Shown here piece after piece: positions 31,634 to 42,600 of a DNA stretch of 64,000 bases; positions within the stretch are counted from its first letter, which is position 1, and every line of letters starts with the position of its first letter. This DNA comes from Undaria pinnatifida (lineage: Eukaryota > Sar > Phaeophyceae > Laminariales > Alariaceae). The stretch lies in assembly GCA_012845835.1 (NCBI GenBank), contig JABAKD010000005.1:4245655-4309654 (forward strand), in the 5' to 3' direction. Under the pieces are notes generated by a model. The model saw only the letters and a program-made list of their open reading frames with translations. It was not told the DNA's origin and did not search any database. The position numbers and the translations under genes are program-made.

Positions 31634-31935
31634 ACGACTTTCTGGGCAAGCCGTGGTCACAGGCAAGGTCACAGGATCTTCCCTTTCCCTCCTCCTCGGT
31701 AGGCGCCTTTATAATTAGTTTTCACTCATTGGACTATAACAGGGTTCGGCATCCTTCCCCCGCGTTTCAGGTTGTATGCTCATTGATTTTTCATCAGGTT
31801 TTTGCTAACCCGACCCTCTCTCGCTTCCTGCAGTTATTATTGTTATTAATAGTTGTCACCTTTTTGCGTAATAAGACAAAGTCTGACGAGCGCTGCGACT
31901 ATGCATACGGGTGGGTTCGAGCCCACGACCATGAT
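31634..31935 (-). mobile_element. Diverged SINE-1-like element
   Basis: The tail side keeps TTTCTGGGCAAGCCGTGGTC ACAGG, the middle keeps TTTTCATCAGGTTTTTGCTA and CTCTCTCGCTTCCTGCAGTT, and the head side has a good box B on minus (GGGCTCGAACCC). Box A is unclear. The same order of blocks as SINE-1 with low identity suggests an old copy or a sister family. Confidence 0.55.
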
Positions 31936-32169
31936 TGACGTTAGTAGGGATGGGATTCACATGATACCAACTACTATACTATACTATACTATACTATACT
32001 ATACTATACTATACTATACTACTACATCATTAGTCTAGACCTACCTGGTTCTATCGAACCTCTAGCGGGGACGCCGAGATAAACGTCAGCTGCTGTAATA
32101 TATTAGACACGAAGGCAAAACATACGCAAGCCAGCTCACCAGGCTATTTGTATTTGTACAAAATGAAAG
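31936..32169. repeat. (ACTAT)n microsatellite at 31973-32024 with flanks
   Basis: About ten perfect ACTAT units, ending in ACTACTACATC, followed by a TAGTCTAGACCTACCTGG word like those near other TAGTCTA clusters. The remaining flank holds nothing that I can name. Confidence 0.8.
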
Positions 32170-32427
32170 GAATCGTTCTACCGTAGCGCCGCCTGCTTTT
32201 TCTTACGAAGAAATCGCCGGTTTCGAAACCAGCTCCAAGCCGCATCTATCTCCTGGAATTCGATGACCCTCGCCACCTCGACATCATCGTTCCACAGTCC
32301 TTGTTGCAAGCAAGCAAATATGTCAAGATGTTATTTGTCATAGCATCCTTTCTAGTGCCGCGCAGCCATGAAACGTAGACAAAAATCGCCGGTTTTAGGG
32401 GGGGGCTATCCTCGCAGAATCGGTCAA
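32170..32427. mobile_element. Family E MITE, copy 3
   Basis: The left end GAATCGTTCTACCGTAGCGCC and right end GGCTATCCTCGCAGAATCGGTC are imperfect inverted repeats. The interior keeps ACGAAGAAATCGCCGGTTTC, AACCAGCTCCAAGCCGC, CGACATCATCGTTCC, CGCGCAGCCATGAAACG and a G-run. About 258 bp. Confidence 0.7.
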
Positions 32428-32881
32428 AACGAGAAAATAACCAGAACTAAGGGAGGAGAAAAAACCCAAAACAAAATCCGTGCGTACCTCGTACAAATGA
32501 TATAAAAATATCGTGCTAAAGGGACTAGTTAAACATTCACGAAATGGATGGAGGTGTGTGCTTGGTTTTAGTCTACATCATGGTCCCTCTTTGGTGCGGA
32601 GCCTTGCCAGAAGATGCGCAGCACTCGCATTAAAGAATGCGGGACCTCAAACTAGCCCGCTAAATTCCGGCACACTAACTAGAGGATGACGTCGTGAGTT
32701 GTGAGTCGCGACAAGAGTGATAATGATCGCACTAAACTGGGACGCCGCGCACTAAATTTCGCACTAACGCGGGACCATGACACCTGCTGTGCACCCCTTC
32801 CTTGCCTCTCCATGTCTCGGAGGGTGGTGTCGGCATTTATTTGTGTTCTCTTTACACTCCTGGTCGGGTGTATCTGGCATA
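32428..32881. other. No gene; CACTAAA-type repeat
   Basis: No supported gene. 32617-32790 holds repeated GCACTAAA/GCGGGAC words related to 9215-9325. Confidence 0.4.
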
Positions 32882-33060
32882 CAGTAGGTGGCCCTATATA
32901 GTGCGGGTCATATAGTGCGGATGTCCGATATTGTGCGGGTGAAATCGTTTGGCACAATATAGACCCCTCTATAGTGGCCGGTTTTATATAGTGCGGGTGC
33001 GCGGTATAGTGCGGGTAAATTTTCGTGACACATATCCGCACTATATAGGGCCACCTACTG
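32882..33060. mobile_element. Family F (Tc1/mariner-like) MITE with perfect TIR
   Basis: A perfect 25-bp terminal inverted repeat beginning CAGTAGGTGGCCCTATATAG is present at both ends of a 179-bp element. The flanking dinucleotide on each side is TA. CAGT termini and a TA target duplication are hallmarks of Tc1/mariner elements. Inside, ATATAGTGCGGGT-type words are repeated. No transposase is encoded, so it is non-autonomous. Confidence 0.85.
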
Positions 33061-33691
33061 TAATAATAGGTGTCACCATGTGCACCCCAACATTGCCGGA
33101 GGGAAAAAAAAAACAAAACAGTTACGGCCGTACGTATCACATACGTCTTTTTCCATTCCCATCATATACTCTCCTCGTTGACAGCATCGACAACAGAATC
33201 ACGCTTAGGAGCGGTACACTGGCACCAGGACACAGGCTAGAAACCTGACTACTACTGGCCTAGAGAAGTCTGGGTTTCTTAGGAGGGGTCGTGTTCTGCA
33301 CGATAACTTCGGCACGTGCACCCCCTGGTTTCTTATATTATTGCGACTAATATCGGCGTGTCTTTCTTATTTCCCTGTTTCTTGCTGGGTGTGCGCCGTA
33401 TGTACTGCTGTTGTACTCTGTGTAGTGTTTATTGCTGAGGTCAAGCTGACTTTCCCTCCTTTTTGCTGGACCCTGGCAACGGTTTCACCAGCGGCCTGCA
33501 TGGCCTCTGTAAACAGCCGCCGGCTCGCGTGGCGCTCAATCTGTTCGCACGAGGTTTCGCGAATAATTGTCTGTGTACACATCATATTTATTACGCGAAG
33601 AGTTGGGATTGCTCTCGACTCTGACCACGGAGATTGGCATCGGCTGCTGCTGCTGCTGCTCCACAGATCCGTTCGGGCATCTTTGCTCATG
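33061..33691. other. No firm gene; protein-like minus frame at 33367-33717
   Basis: A 116-codon minus frame includes IIRETSCEQIERHASRRLFT and EAMQAAGETVARVQQKGGKV, which read like a helical protein, while the plus strand is open for 135 codons across the same bases. No domain is recognised and its 5' end lies in a family A fragment. It is a weak candidate for an exon relic on the minus strand. Confidence 0.25.
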
Positions 33692-33815
33692 GCGCCTAGG
33701 CATACAACGAAAATCACGAAAAAAAATGGCTGCTTTCCGACGATTTAGTGTTAAGGAGCGCCACCCTTCAGAAACCGTTCCAGAAAAAGGGCTACCTCTA
33801 TCGTATCATGGGTCG
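33692..33815. mobile_element. Family A MITE, 3' part
   Basis: Keeps the family A right half: CCTAGGCATACAACGAAAAT, CCGACGATTTAGTGTTAAGG, AGCGCCACCCTTCAGAAACC and the right TIR GGGCTACCTCTATCGTATCATG. The left half is absent. Confidence 0.65.
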
Positions 33816-34403
33816 CTTGCTTATTATATTTCTACACGACGCAAGGAAAATGTTCGTTTTCGCGAGAAATACGCCATGCATGGTGGGTGAGAGCTGCAAA
33901 ACGACATGTGACAGGGTTGTGAGATTCGTACCCAAACGAACCATTGTGGTGGCTTTGGTCTTCCTTCTTCTTGCTTCATTTTTTTTTTCGTCCGTAGTTT
34001 CGATCAAATATCACCGAAAAGCCTCGAACAAATAATGCCAACTGGAACCTCAAGCGACAGCACAGTTTTTTTCCTAGAGTTCCAAAACGAACTTTGGCGG
34101 GTATGTCCGTTTGACAAGACGATTCTACTTGTCGTTGGCCTTTTTCCGTTCCTTATTTTTTGCTTCTTCAGGTGCGTAATATGAATAGAAATATCTTGCC
34201 ATGACGGACACCCCCGCCAATTTTTCTTTTCCAATTCTCTTGAGCCACTACGCTATTGTTTGAAAACAAACATTTACACGTATAGACTATATGGTAGCCC
34301 TACACATACCGCTGGAGTCAGACCGTACTCTTCCAACCCCACCTTCCACTAACGGATTAATCTGGCAACTCCTCCTCGGGCTGATTGCAAAGGCCGCGCC
34401 AAG
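33816..34403. promoter_or_regulatory. Upstream region of the beta-helix gene
   Basis: This region precedes the ATG at 34404. A weak TATA-like word (GTATAGACTATATGG) lies at about 34280, some 120 bp before the ATG. I see no stronger promoter signal, and no other gene. Sequence near 34025-34130 (GGCATTATTTGTTCGAGG-type and AGTTCCAAAACGAACTTTGG) has no assigned family. Confidence 0.25.
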
Positions 34404-36600
34404 ATGAAGGGCTCCCTGGTGCGGTCGTCGATTGCGCTCCTGCTGCTATCACCCAGCCAAAGGTCGGTGGCAGTGCCTTGTACGTCGTCCGAGGTTTTCG
34501 TACCGTCTGTGGTGAGCGACACAGCTGGGGCCTTGCAATTGGCAGAGGCCCTCAACTGCTCGGCGGGGGGGTCGTTTGACGTGGAGTGGGTGGGCTCTGT
34601 CGTGATGGAGGAACCCATCCGCGTGTTCGGAGGCACATCGCTTAGCCTGACGGGGACCTCAGACAAAACCTCGATTCTTGATGGAACCGGTCAGAGCTCC
34701 TTGTTCGAAGTGCACAGTGGCAGTGCCCTCCATCTGTTTCGTCTGGGACTAACCAACGGCGCGGGTGTCCAAGGGGCAGTAATACACGCCACAGAATCCT
34801 ACGTAACCATGGCTGGTTGCACGGTCTCCAACAACACCGGCGACTATGGGGCGGGAATATTCCTCAAAACTTCCACGCTTGAGACTGAAAATTCCTCGTT
34901 TACTGGTAACATGGCGTCCAAAGACGGAGGTGCATTATACATGAGCGCATCGGTAGTGACTGTTGGCCGAAACGTCCTTTTTGAAGGCAACAACGCGTCA
35001 AGCGGTGGCGCGGCGTACCTGACCGATGGCTCGGCTTTCGTGATTGCTGGTGATACAGTCTCTTTTACAAGAAACACCGCTGCCGTGCACGGGGGTGGTG
35101 TTCATGCCCAGCACTCAACAGTGTCTGTGTCGAACACAGTCGAGTTTGTCGGAAACAGCGCAGAGTTTGGAGGTGGCGCCCGCACATACAACTGCTCGAT
35201 TTGGATTCACGGAGATGTAATGTTTTCGAATAACTCTGCGAGTGGCAGGGGAGGTGCGTTGCAGGGTGATTTTTCAATCATAAATTTCGTGGGCACTGCT
35301 ATGTTTCGGAACAACTCAGCATCCATCAGCGGCGGAGGTATCACCATGTGGAACACAGACATGCACGTGCAGGACTCCGGTAAAATCGAGTTCGTGGGAA
35401 ACACGGCAGGAATAGGAGGCGCGGCTTACATTGGCGCCGGTACTCTCTACATTGAAGGCGAAGCACTCTTCCGAGAAAACGTCGCAAACTTAAGGGGTGG
35501 TGCGGTGAACAGCGACTTCTCCTTCATAAACATATCAGGCAACACTGTGTGGGTGACAAACCGCGCACCCGAAGTGGGCGGGGGGCTGAATATGTGGGAA
35601 TCAAACATGTCCGTGCAGGCTTCTGGCAGTGCGGCATTTGTCGGGAACCACGCGGGTCATGGAGGCGGTGTGTCAGTGACCGGTGATGTGTCGGAGGGCG
35701 GCGGTACGCTTTCGGTCGTAGGTGAGATTGGTTTTATAGATAATCTCTCGGACAAGGGGGGAGGTGGCCTTTTCAGTGGCCTCTGCACTATTCTCGTGAG
35801 CGGTGTTGCGTACTGGGAAGGAAATCTGGCGGGGAAGGGGGGTGGAGCGCTTGAGATGTCGAAGTCAACTCTGTTGGTGCAGTCTCAGGGCACAACGAAG
35901 TTTGTCGGCAACACCGCCGAGTATGGCGGCGCCGTATACTCCCATGCCTCCACGATTTTGGTTGACGGCAACCTAACATTTGCAGAAAATTCCGCGGTTG
36001 ACCGCGGCGGTGCTTTGTTCAACAACTTCGCCGTCGTCAACATCTCAGGCACCGCTGTATTCGAAAACAACACCGCACCGGTCAAAGGCGGGGGATGCTT
36101 CTCATGGTCATCGGGTTTGCACGTCGAGGGCGGCGGTAACATAGTATTCTCAAACAACAGTGCGACGGTCGGAGGGGGCCTGACGCTCGGCGGCTACGCC
36201 ACTATGACCGTTACCGGTATGTCGACCTTCTCCAACAACACCGCCGATGTTGGGGCTGGCATCAAAATGGAACAGTTTTCGTCGGGAAGCTTTGCGGGTG
36301 CAGTGACCATGTTCGGCAACAGTGCTTCTTCGAGTGGCGGGGCTATGCATTGCGAGTCTCCAACCCTGCTAAGTATCGACGGGGTGAAGTTTGTATCGAA
36401 CTACGCGGGCGTTAGTGGGGGAGCGATAACTACGCTTTTAGCGGGAACCGAGATAAGCGCGGTAGGAGCGGGCGCGAAGCCTGCGGTAATATGGAACTGT
36501 GAATTTACTGACAACACGGCTGTCGACGCTGGTGGAGCCGTGTTCATTGCTGGGGGCTTTGTCAACATCGCGGGTTCTCAATTCCGCGGCAACCTTGCAG
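34404..36600 (+). CDS. Exon 1: signal peptide and most of the beta-helix
   Basis: Codes for residues 1-732 plus one base. After the signal peptide and a Cys-containing lead-in (VPCTSSE, LNCSAGG), roughly 20 or more rungs of 25-35 residues follow. Each is of the type F-x-x-N-x-A/S-x-x-x-G-G-A/G followed by a strand segment with S-x-L/V-x-V. The Asn and Gly positions are those that shape turns in pectate-lyase-like beta-helices. The exon ends at CTTGCAG with a GTGAGT donor at 36601 (phase 1). Reading through the donor would give an unrelated tail that stops at 36734. Confidence 0.9.
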
Positions 36601-39600
36601 GTGAGTCGACGACGGTTTTGCCCCTATTCGAAGAATTGGGGTGTGGTACTATTAATAAGTCATCCTTAAAGGGTGTTGGCACAGGCTTGCGCTGGTGGTG
36701 GTTGTACTACCTGGCTGGTGCTTGCAACGCCTAGAAGATGATTCGAGTTGATTACGCAGCTTTGTGGGTCAGAAATACTTGGGGCGTTCTACGGAACTTT
36801 GCAGACCCAGGAAGTACTCGTAACCTGTGAGGAGACGCGCGGATCAAAGCCGACCAGATAATAACGGTGTAGGGAGAGGGTCTGTATCTCGAACTCTAGA
36901 ACAATGCCGGTGTCTACAGTAGAAGCCCAAGACGTCTATTGATGGTGTACTGCCAGTTCATGAGGCCTGTAGGACATTTGGACCGTGTAACGCCAATGAC
37001 TCATCCCACGGTAGAGTTTGCACTGTTTGTGCCAAAAAAAGGTATACCGTCGGTCCGATTGAGCTCCTCAAGTGAGTAGCTACTAGTAGCGGGCAGTCAT
37101 TAGTCAAGCACATTCACGAGTATAGTTCTATACTTTTAGTACGATAATAAGGCATAGACGCTTGGTCGGGTTGTGCGAACGAATGCCTTCGAGATCATTT
37201 TTTCGGGTGAGATATTGAGCTCCGCATGTGAGGACCTCAGGGACTGATGCTCGTGCACCCCTACCGTGTAATGCTAATTATATCGAAACCTAACCCCTGT
37301 GGATTACTCTGAACTCCTACCGTGTAGTTGTCTCCAAGCTAAAAGGTTGTGAAATGAAATGTGGTAGAAGGGTTCCTGCCCCTCTTTTAACTCCTGCTCA
37401 AGCTTCGTAATATTTTATGTCAGGTGCATGCACGTGTTACGATACACAGGCTTTTGCAGTGACGCGCCATCTGCAAGCAATGCCATCAGCGACCCCCTCA
37501 AACCTACCGGGGCACGTTGCCATGACAACGCCTCTTTAGAGAGAAAAACGCAAAAGTTTTCAACGTTTTTGTTACTGTATGTCGCACTGAACTCTAAACT
37601 GCACGCGGAGGAGCGTTTGGTCGCCCATGCCTTTTTGCGACACCTACCTCCGCGTCATGTTGGACATTGCCAGGGCGTTCCGGTGGCGCTGCCCTAGTAT
37701 CGACTGTTACTCGACTCGATCATAGTGGGGCAGGCAGGCGGAGTACCCTCTATTTGACCCCAGATATGATGTACGAATAAAGGAGCTGGATGTAAGGCAA
37801 ATCTAACGCATGACACGCCCTGGAAACACGCACTTCCTTTTGCGACTGCCTCTACCCTTGCTGAAAACCCCAGGGCGTTCCGGTGGCGCCATCCTAGCGT
37901 CGGGGGTTACTCAACTCGATCACTGCACCCTCGAGGGCAATGAGGCAGGCGTGGGGGCAGCCGTCACGAGCACGGTTTCGGTATCGCTTTGGTCCACAAA
38001 CTTCACGAATAACACGTTGTTGTGCGACAACGATGACCTCGTTCTGGATTGGACGGACGTGAGTACTATCGACGAAGAGTGGTTCGACAGGGGAAACATT
38101 TTTTGGCTAAATCAAATTTGAAGCGACGGGACACCTTAACCCCGATACAAGTGAATGCATACGCTGTTTTGAGGATAAACTGCTAAGATTTAGTGTGGGA
38201 CAATTGTGTCCTGTAAGGGGTGTCTGAGGAACTATCCGATACCCTTAGGACATCCAATTTTTGCGGGTTAGGCTATCGTTTCTCATCATGTCGTCTGCTC
38301 CGCCGTCGGACAATGATGAATGCTTTTATCTAGCATGCTTCCAGTTAATCAAAGTGGCCATAATCAGGTATACCCGGCGCTTTGTGGCAGAAATTGGGTG
38401 ACTTTCTTTTTCAGTGACAGCAATGAGCCCAGGACGCCATTTCATTGGCCAACGCCAACCACAACCCGAAGCTGACCACAGTTAATTCCGCTGGATTCAC
38501 CCGATTTTGGCTACGCCCCCGTCCCAAAGGTACTCGGTTATTATACCCTCCTACCTGAGAACGGCCGGACTGTTCGAGCACAACGGCCCACCGCTTAACA
38601 TCCGCGTTCCAACCGAGTTCAGTCCTTCGTTACTGACGAAGGTGGACAATAACCATATCTCTGCTTGATGTCCACGCGTTGTTCTTGTACCATAACAGAT
38701 GAATAAATACCCATCACCCGCTACACTTATTGTCGAGAGCATACCCGCTCATTCAGCAAATGATTGTTGGTTGCTGCTGGAGAGCAGATGCAGTAGTCAT
38801 AGATACGTTAATTCCAGAAGCAACGAGCCGACGCGTGTGCCGCTATGGTGTGTTGGGGTTGGGGGCTTTGCCACTTGTCAATCAGTAATGCATCCGCCCC
38901 CAGCCCGCTCCCAGCTCCCGCTCCCAGCGCACCAGCGAGGCACACGCGTCGGCTCGTTGCGCCTAGCACGCACGTGCCTATGTCGGCTGATGCAGCCGCT
39001 ATCTAGCATCAACCAACAACCAATCATTGACGAACGTGCGGGCAAGCTCTGTCCCACACATACCTGCCGCGGTGATGGGTGATTTTTCTTCATGTGTTAT
39101 GGTACAAGAACACCGCGTGGATATCAAACAGATGGTCCTGATCTGTCTTCGTCGGTAACAGAAGCATGGACTCAGATGGACCTCGGATGGTACGTGGTGG
39201 AACGTTGCGGTCGAGCAGCCCAGGCATTTTCGGGACGGGAGATATAGTAATCGGGTGTCTCAGAGGGGTTTGAGTAGCCAAAATCGGGTATACCCGACGG
39301 AAATGAGGCCAGCTTCGGGTGGTAACGGGCGTTGACCAATGAAATTACATCCAGGTTACTGCATTGCAAATTTACCCTATTTTAGCATCAAAGGCGTTGG
39401 GTATACATGATCATGGCCAATATTGTTTGGGGAGAGTTGTATGGTAGGGTGTAGACTAATGTATTTGTCTATCACGGGGCGGTATACGTGATCTACTTCG
39501 TTAGGACAGGTCAATGCCCTTTATTGGGTTAACACTTTCAATGCTTATCAAAGTGTGGTTTTGGGCGAGATATAGAGCCCCGCAAGCGAAAAGCCCGGGA

Positions 39601-42600
39601 AAATTTAGATCCATCCGTACCGAGGCATGAATGCTTATCCCGACGCGGAAGTAACAGGCACGCTCCATTCCACCTCAAAAGGATTCTGCCTTTGCTATGC
39701 CTAGACGCCAAGTTGACCGAGGCGAGACACATGCGCACATCAATTTAAAAACACAACCTCTGCTTCTTCCGCTCTGGTCATAAACTGACTGTACACACGC
39801 ATCCTCCCTTTCGTCGTCAACAGGAGGCACCGATTCATTTATGAGCTCACTAATACCAATCGTGAAGGAGGCCTCGTTTTTCGCTTTGTCCCGACACCAT
39901 CAACTGACGTATGCGCTCATCAAATCGATATCACCAGGCCTCTGCCTTTGGATCATCGTGCGAGTCTTGTACCGATGGCTGCTTCAATTGTACAGTGGCG
40001 AATCCCGACAGAGTGCAAGCGTGCCAGCCGGTGCTGACGCACACGACGAGCCCCGAAGCCACCGGCACCATCGAAACGCTCGAGCTGCTGGAAGGCTTCT
40101 GGAGGACGTCCGCCACGAGCCAGGACATCCGCGAATGCTACGAGACCAGCGCCTGCAAGGGCGGGGTGGACGATTACTGCAGCGAAGGGTACCATGGACC
40201 ACGTGAGTTCCTTTAGATGGCTTATCCCCCCAAAAAACAAAAATCAAGTATTTCGCGGGTTATAACCTGGCCCGCGGGTTGGGTCAGGAGATTTTTGCGT
40301 TTCGAGTCGGGCCAGGCCAGGAGGTGTTGGAAATCTCACCGGCCCCATCACGTCGCGTGAAAAGGGATTTCGGCATCTCACGGATAGGGTCGGGACGGAA
40401 CCAATTTACGATACGGCATTTCTTGACGGGCCTTTTTTTTCAGTGACTCGGAGCCAGTCGCGCGAGTGAATACTACACCCGTGTGCTCTTCGATATCGCA
40501 ATTTTCACTAATAATAGCGAATTTTTCGTTAACTTGCCCCAACCACCCACTGCTCGGTCCACGGTTGAGAGAGGTATTGTGCAATTTGAGAGGGGTGGCC
40601 TAAGCAAAGCAAAGATTATGGTATGCCCCTACCGTAGAGACTTAGCATTGGGTCGCCCTGACCCGATCCGACCCGCGAAACGTGACCCGCAAAATGACTC
40701 AGAAAACGTGTTGGTTGGTTGGTTGGTTGGTTGGTTGGTTGGTTGGCTGGTTGGTTGGTTGGTTGGCTGGTTGGTTGGTTGGTTGGCTGGTTGGTTGGTT
40801 GGTTGGTTGGTTGGTTTGTTCTCGGTTTGCCCATACGAGAAGAGTCACGCCCCCAAATTCTCGATTCTCGCGACCCCTTGTCCTGGGATACTCTCGGTAG
40901 ACCAACCTGGGTCTCCGTAACCAAGATGATGCCCCGATGAAAGAAGCACCCAACTTTTGCTAGGCTCCACACTCGAGGATTGTAGAAAAAAATAAGATTT
41001 TTGAGAAACCAGCGAAAGCGAAACCCGACGCACAATTTGGCGGCCTAAGCATACCACGAACAAAAATACAGGCCATCTGAGGTGGTTACATTGATGCTGC
41101 CCCAGGTCGCGATTCCGCGTCCAGTGAACAGGTGTAAACTAGCCCCGAGTAAGCAGTTTTACAAACCCCTGGACTGCGTGCTGCACCTGTCCAATGTGCA
41201 GCACAGGTCGTCGCAAGGAAAATTGGCACTCCAGTTGGGTCCTTTTTCTTGTTCCTGTTGTCCCAGTAGGACGGCAGCTTAAGACAACTCCCCCCCCAAA
41301 ACTGATTTGTTTTAAAAAATAAAGCCGATATCGGATAAAAAAACTTAAACATGGCCTAGGTATACAACGAAAGTCACGATGATTTTGGGTTAAGGAGCGC
41401 CACCCTTCAGAAAAACCGATTAAGGAAAAAGTGCTACCTCTAGATCGTAGCGCAGGTCGTGTGCGTGGCGGGTACCCGGTGTCCCAAGATATGCGCCTTT
41501 ATACTGCAGTAGCTGAATCACATTGTTGGATGGCAAGCATGAACAGTTGACAATACTCAAGGGGATGGTTCCTGCTCACCCCCCGCTCGCTTGTTTCCGT
41601 GGCAGTTTGTGCCGTTTGCGCGAACGGGTACACGACGGGACTGGGATACACCTGTTTAAAGTGCAGCGCGGAGCGTCGCAATGCAACCGTCACGATGGCG
41701 GCAATTGTTCTTGCCGCTGTTGTGGCCGCGGCTGCAGTAAGCGTAACGCTGCTAGGGAATCCCGCAAGTCCATCAGCAGCCAGGAGATGGATTTCCTGCG
41801 GACGTTTCGGGGGACTTCGATCCGGTCCGAAGCACGCCAATATGTCTCAGGTGCCGAAGATTCTCATCGTTTCGTGGCAAATCGTCACCCAGGCAAGTGC
41901 GAAGTGTTAGCCCGGTTGACGAGTCAGAGAAAAAACAGATGAAGACAGGCAATGAAGACTGTGGTACTAGCCCGTACCTGGTTGGGAGTTGTTGTATTCA
42001 ATGTACGAGCTCACGCCAAGGGGTCTTACATAACGGACCGGCGGCCTCAGCATGATCTTGCTCGCACTGATTAATGCACGCTCTTACTATTTGCCAGCGG
42101 GTGAGAAAACAAAACTAGCGCGTATTTTTGGTGCTCCCTTTCGTTCCCAAAACGGCCAACACGATGTACACTACCTTCTTTGCTCAACAAGCACGCGTGC
42201 TACCGTAGATCTAGCCCTTTGTGGAACAATGGATTCCGACGTGACACATCGAGTGTAGATCGTTTCTCAAACGTGGTCTTAAGTCTTATTTGGCTACCAT
42301 GGAATGAACCACCAGGATTCTACTATTAATAGGCGAATATCGTCTCAGGTTGCAGACTCATTCTGCCGATATCCATCAAAAACGATCTTCCCCTTCTTCG
42401 ATGCGTCGCTTTGTCCTGCCGTTGCCCTGTCCGCAGGGTAGTTTTCCATGTTGGCAAGTGTAGCTCACCCGGACATGTACGTGGTGATCCTCGATTGCAT
42501 CAGCGTCGGGCACATGCCGCGGTAGCGGTTCACCTTTTTTTTCCGGGGCTCCTCACTCGAGGATATTCATCCCTCACCCGAAAAACGCAATCCGATGAGC

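Larger units (their letters stand above)
36601..37873 (+). other. Intron 1 (GT-AG), with a family B MITE and a pseudo-exon 2
   Basis: 1273 nt. It begins GTGAGTCGACG and ends GAAAACCCCAG. It contains the family B element at 36999-37273 and a decayed direct copy of its own 3' end plus the start of exon 2 at about 37634-37745. The stretch 37274-37630 holds nothing else that I can name. Confidence 0.85.
40203..41605 (+). other. Intron 3 (GT-AG), with family C and A fragments and a TTGG array
   Basis: 1403 nt, from GTGAGTTCC to TTTCCGTGGCAG. It holds a degraded family C element at 40405-40638, a (TTGG)n array at 40710-40818 and a family A 3' fragment at 41343-41460. The words GGCCCGCGGGTTGGGTC near 40270 and GACCCGATCCGACCCGCG near 40660 are complementary and flank the family C copy. 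Confidence 0.85.

Noticed and set aside
36601-36734. Read-through of exon 1 to the stop at 36734 as the protein end
   Set aside because: The donor at 36601 is a perfect GTGAGT and the beta-helix continues in exon 2 in the correct phase. The read-through tail has no rung motifs.
39824-39937. Earlier acceptor (CAACAG at 39818-39823) for exon 3
   Set aside because: It is in phase but meets a TGA after six codons. The CCAG at 39934-39937 gives an open frame straight into the Cys-rich neck.
40483-41035. Several open frames rich in Trp-Leu-Val-Gly or Asn-Gln-Pro-Thr
   Set aside because: They are translations of the intronic (TTGG)n array in all frames.
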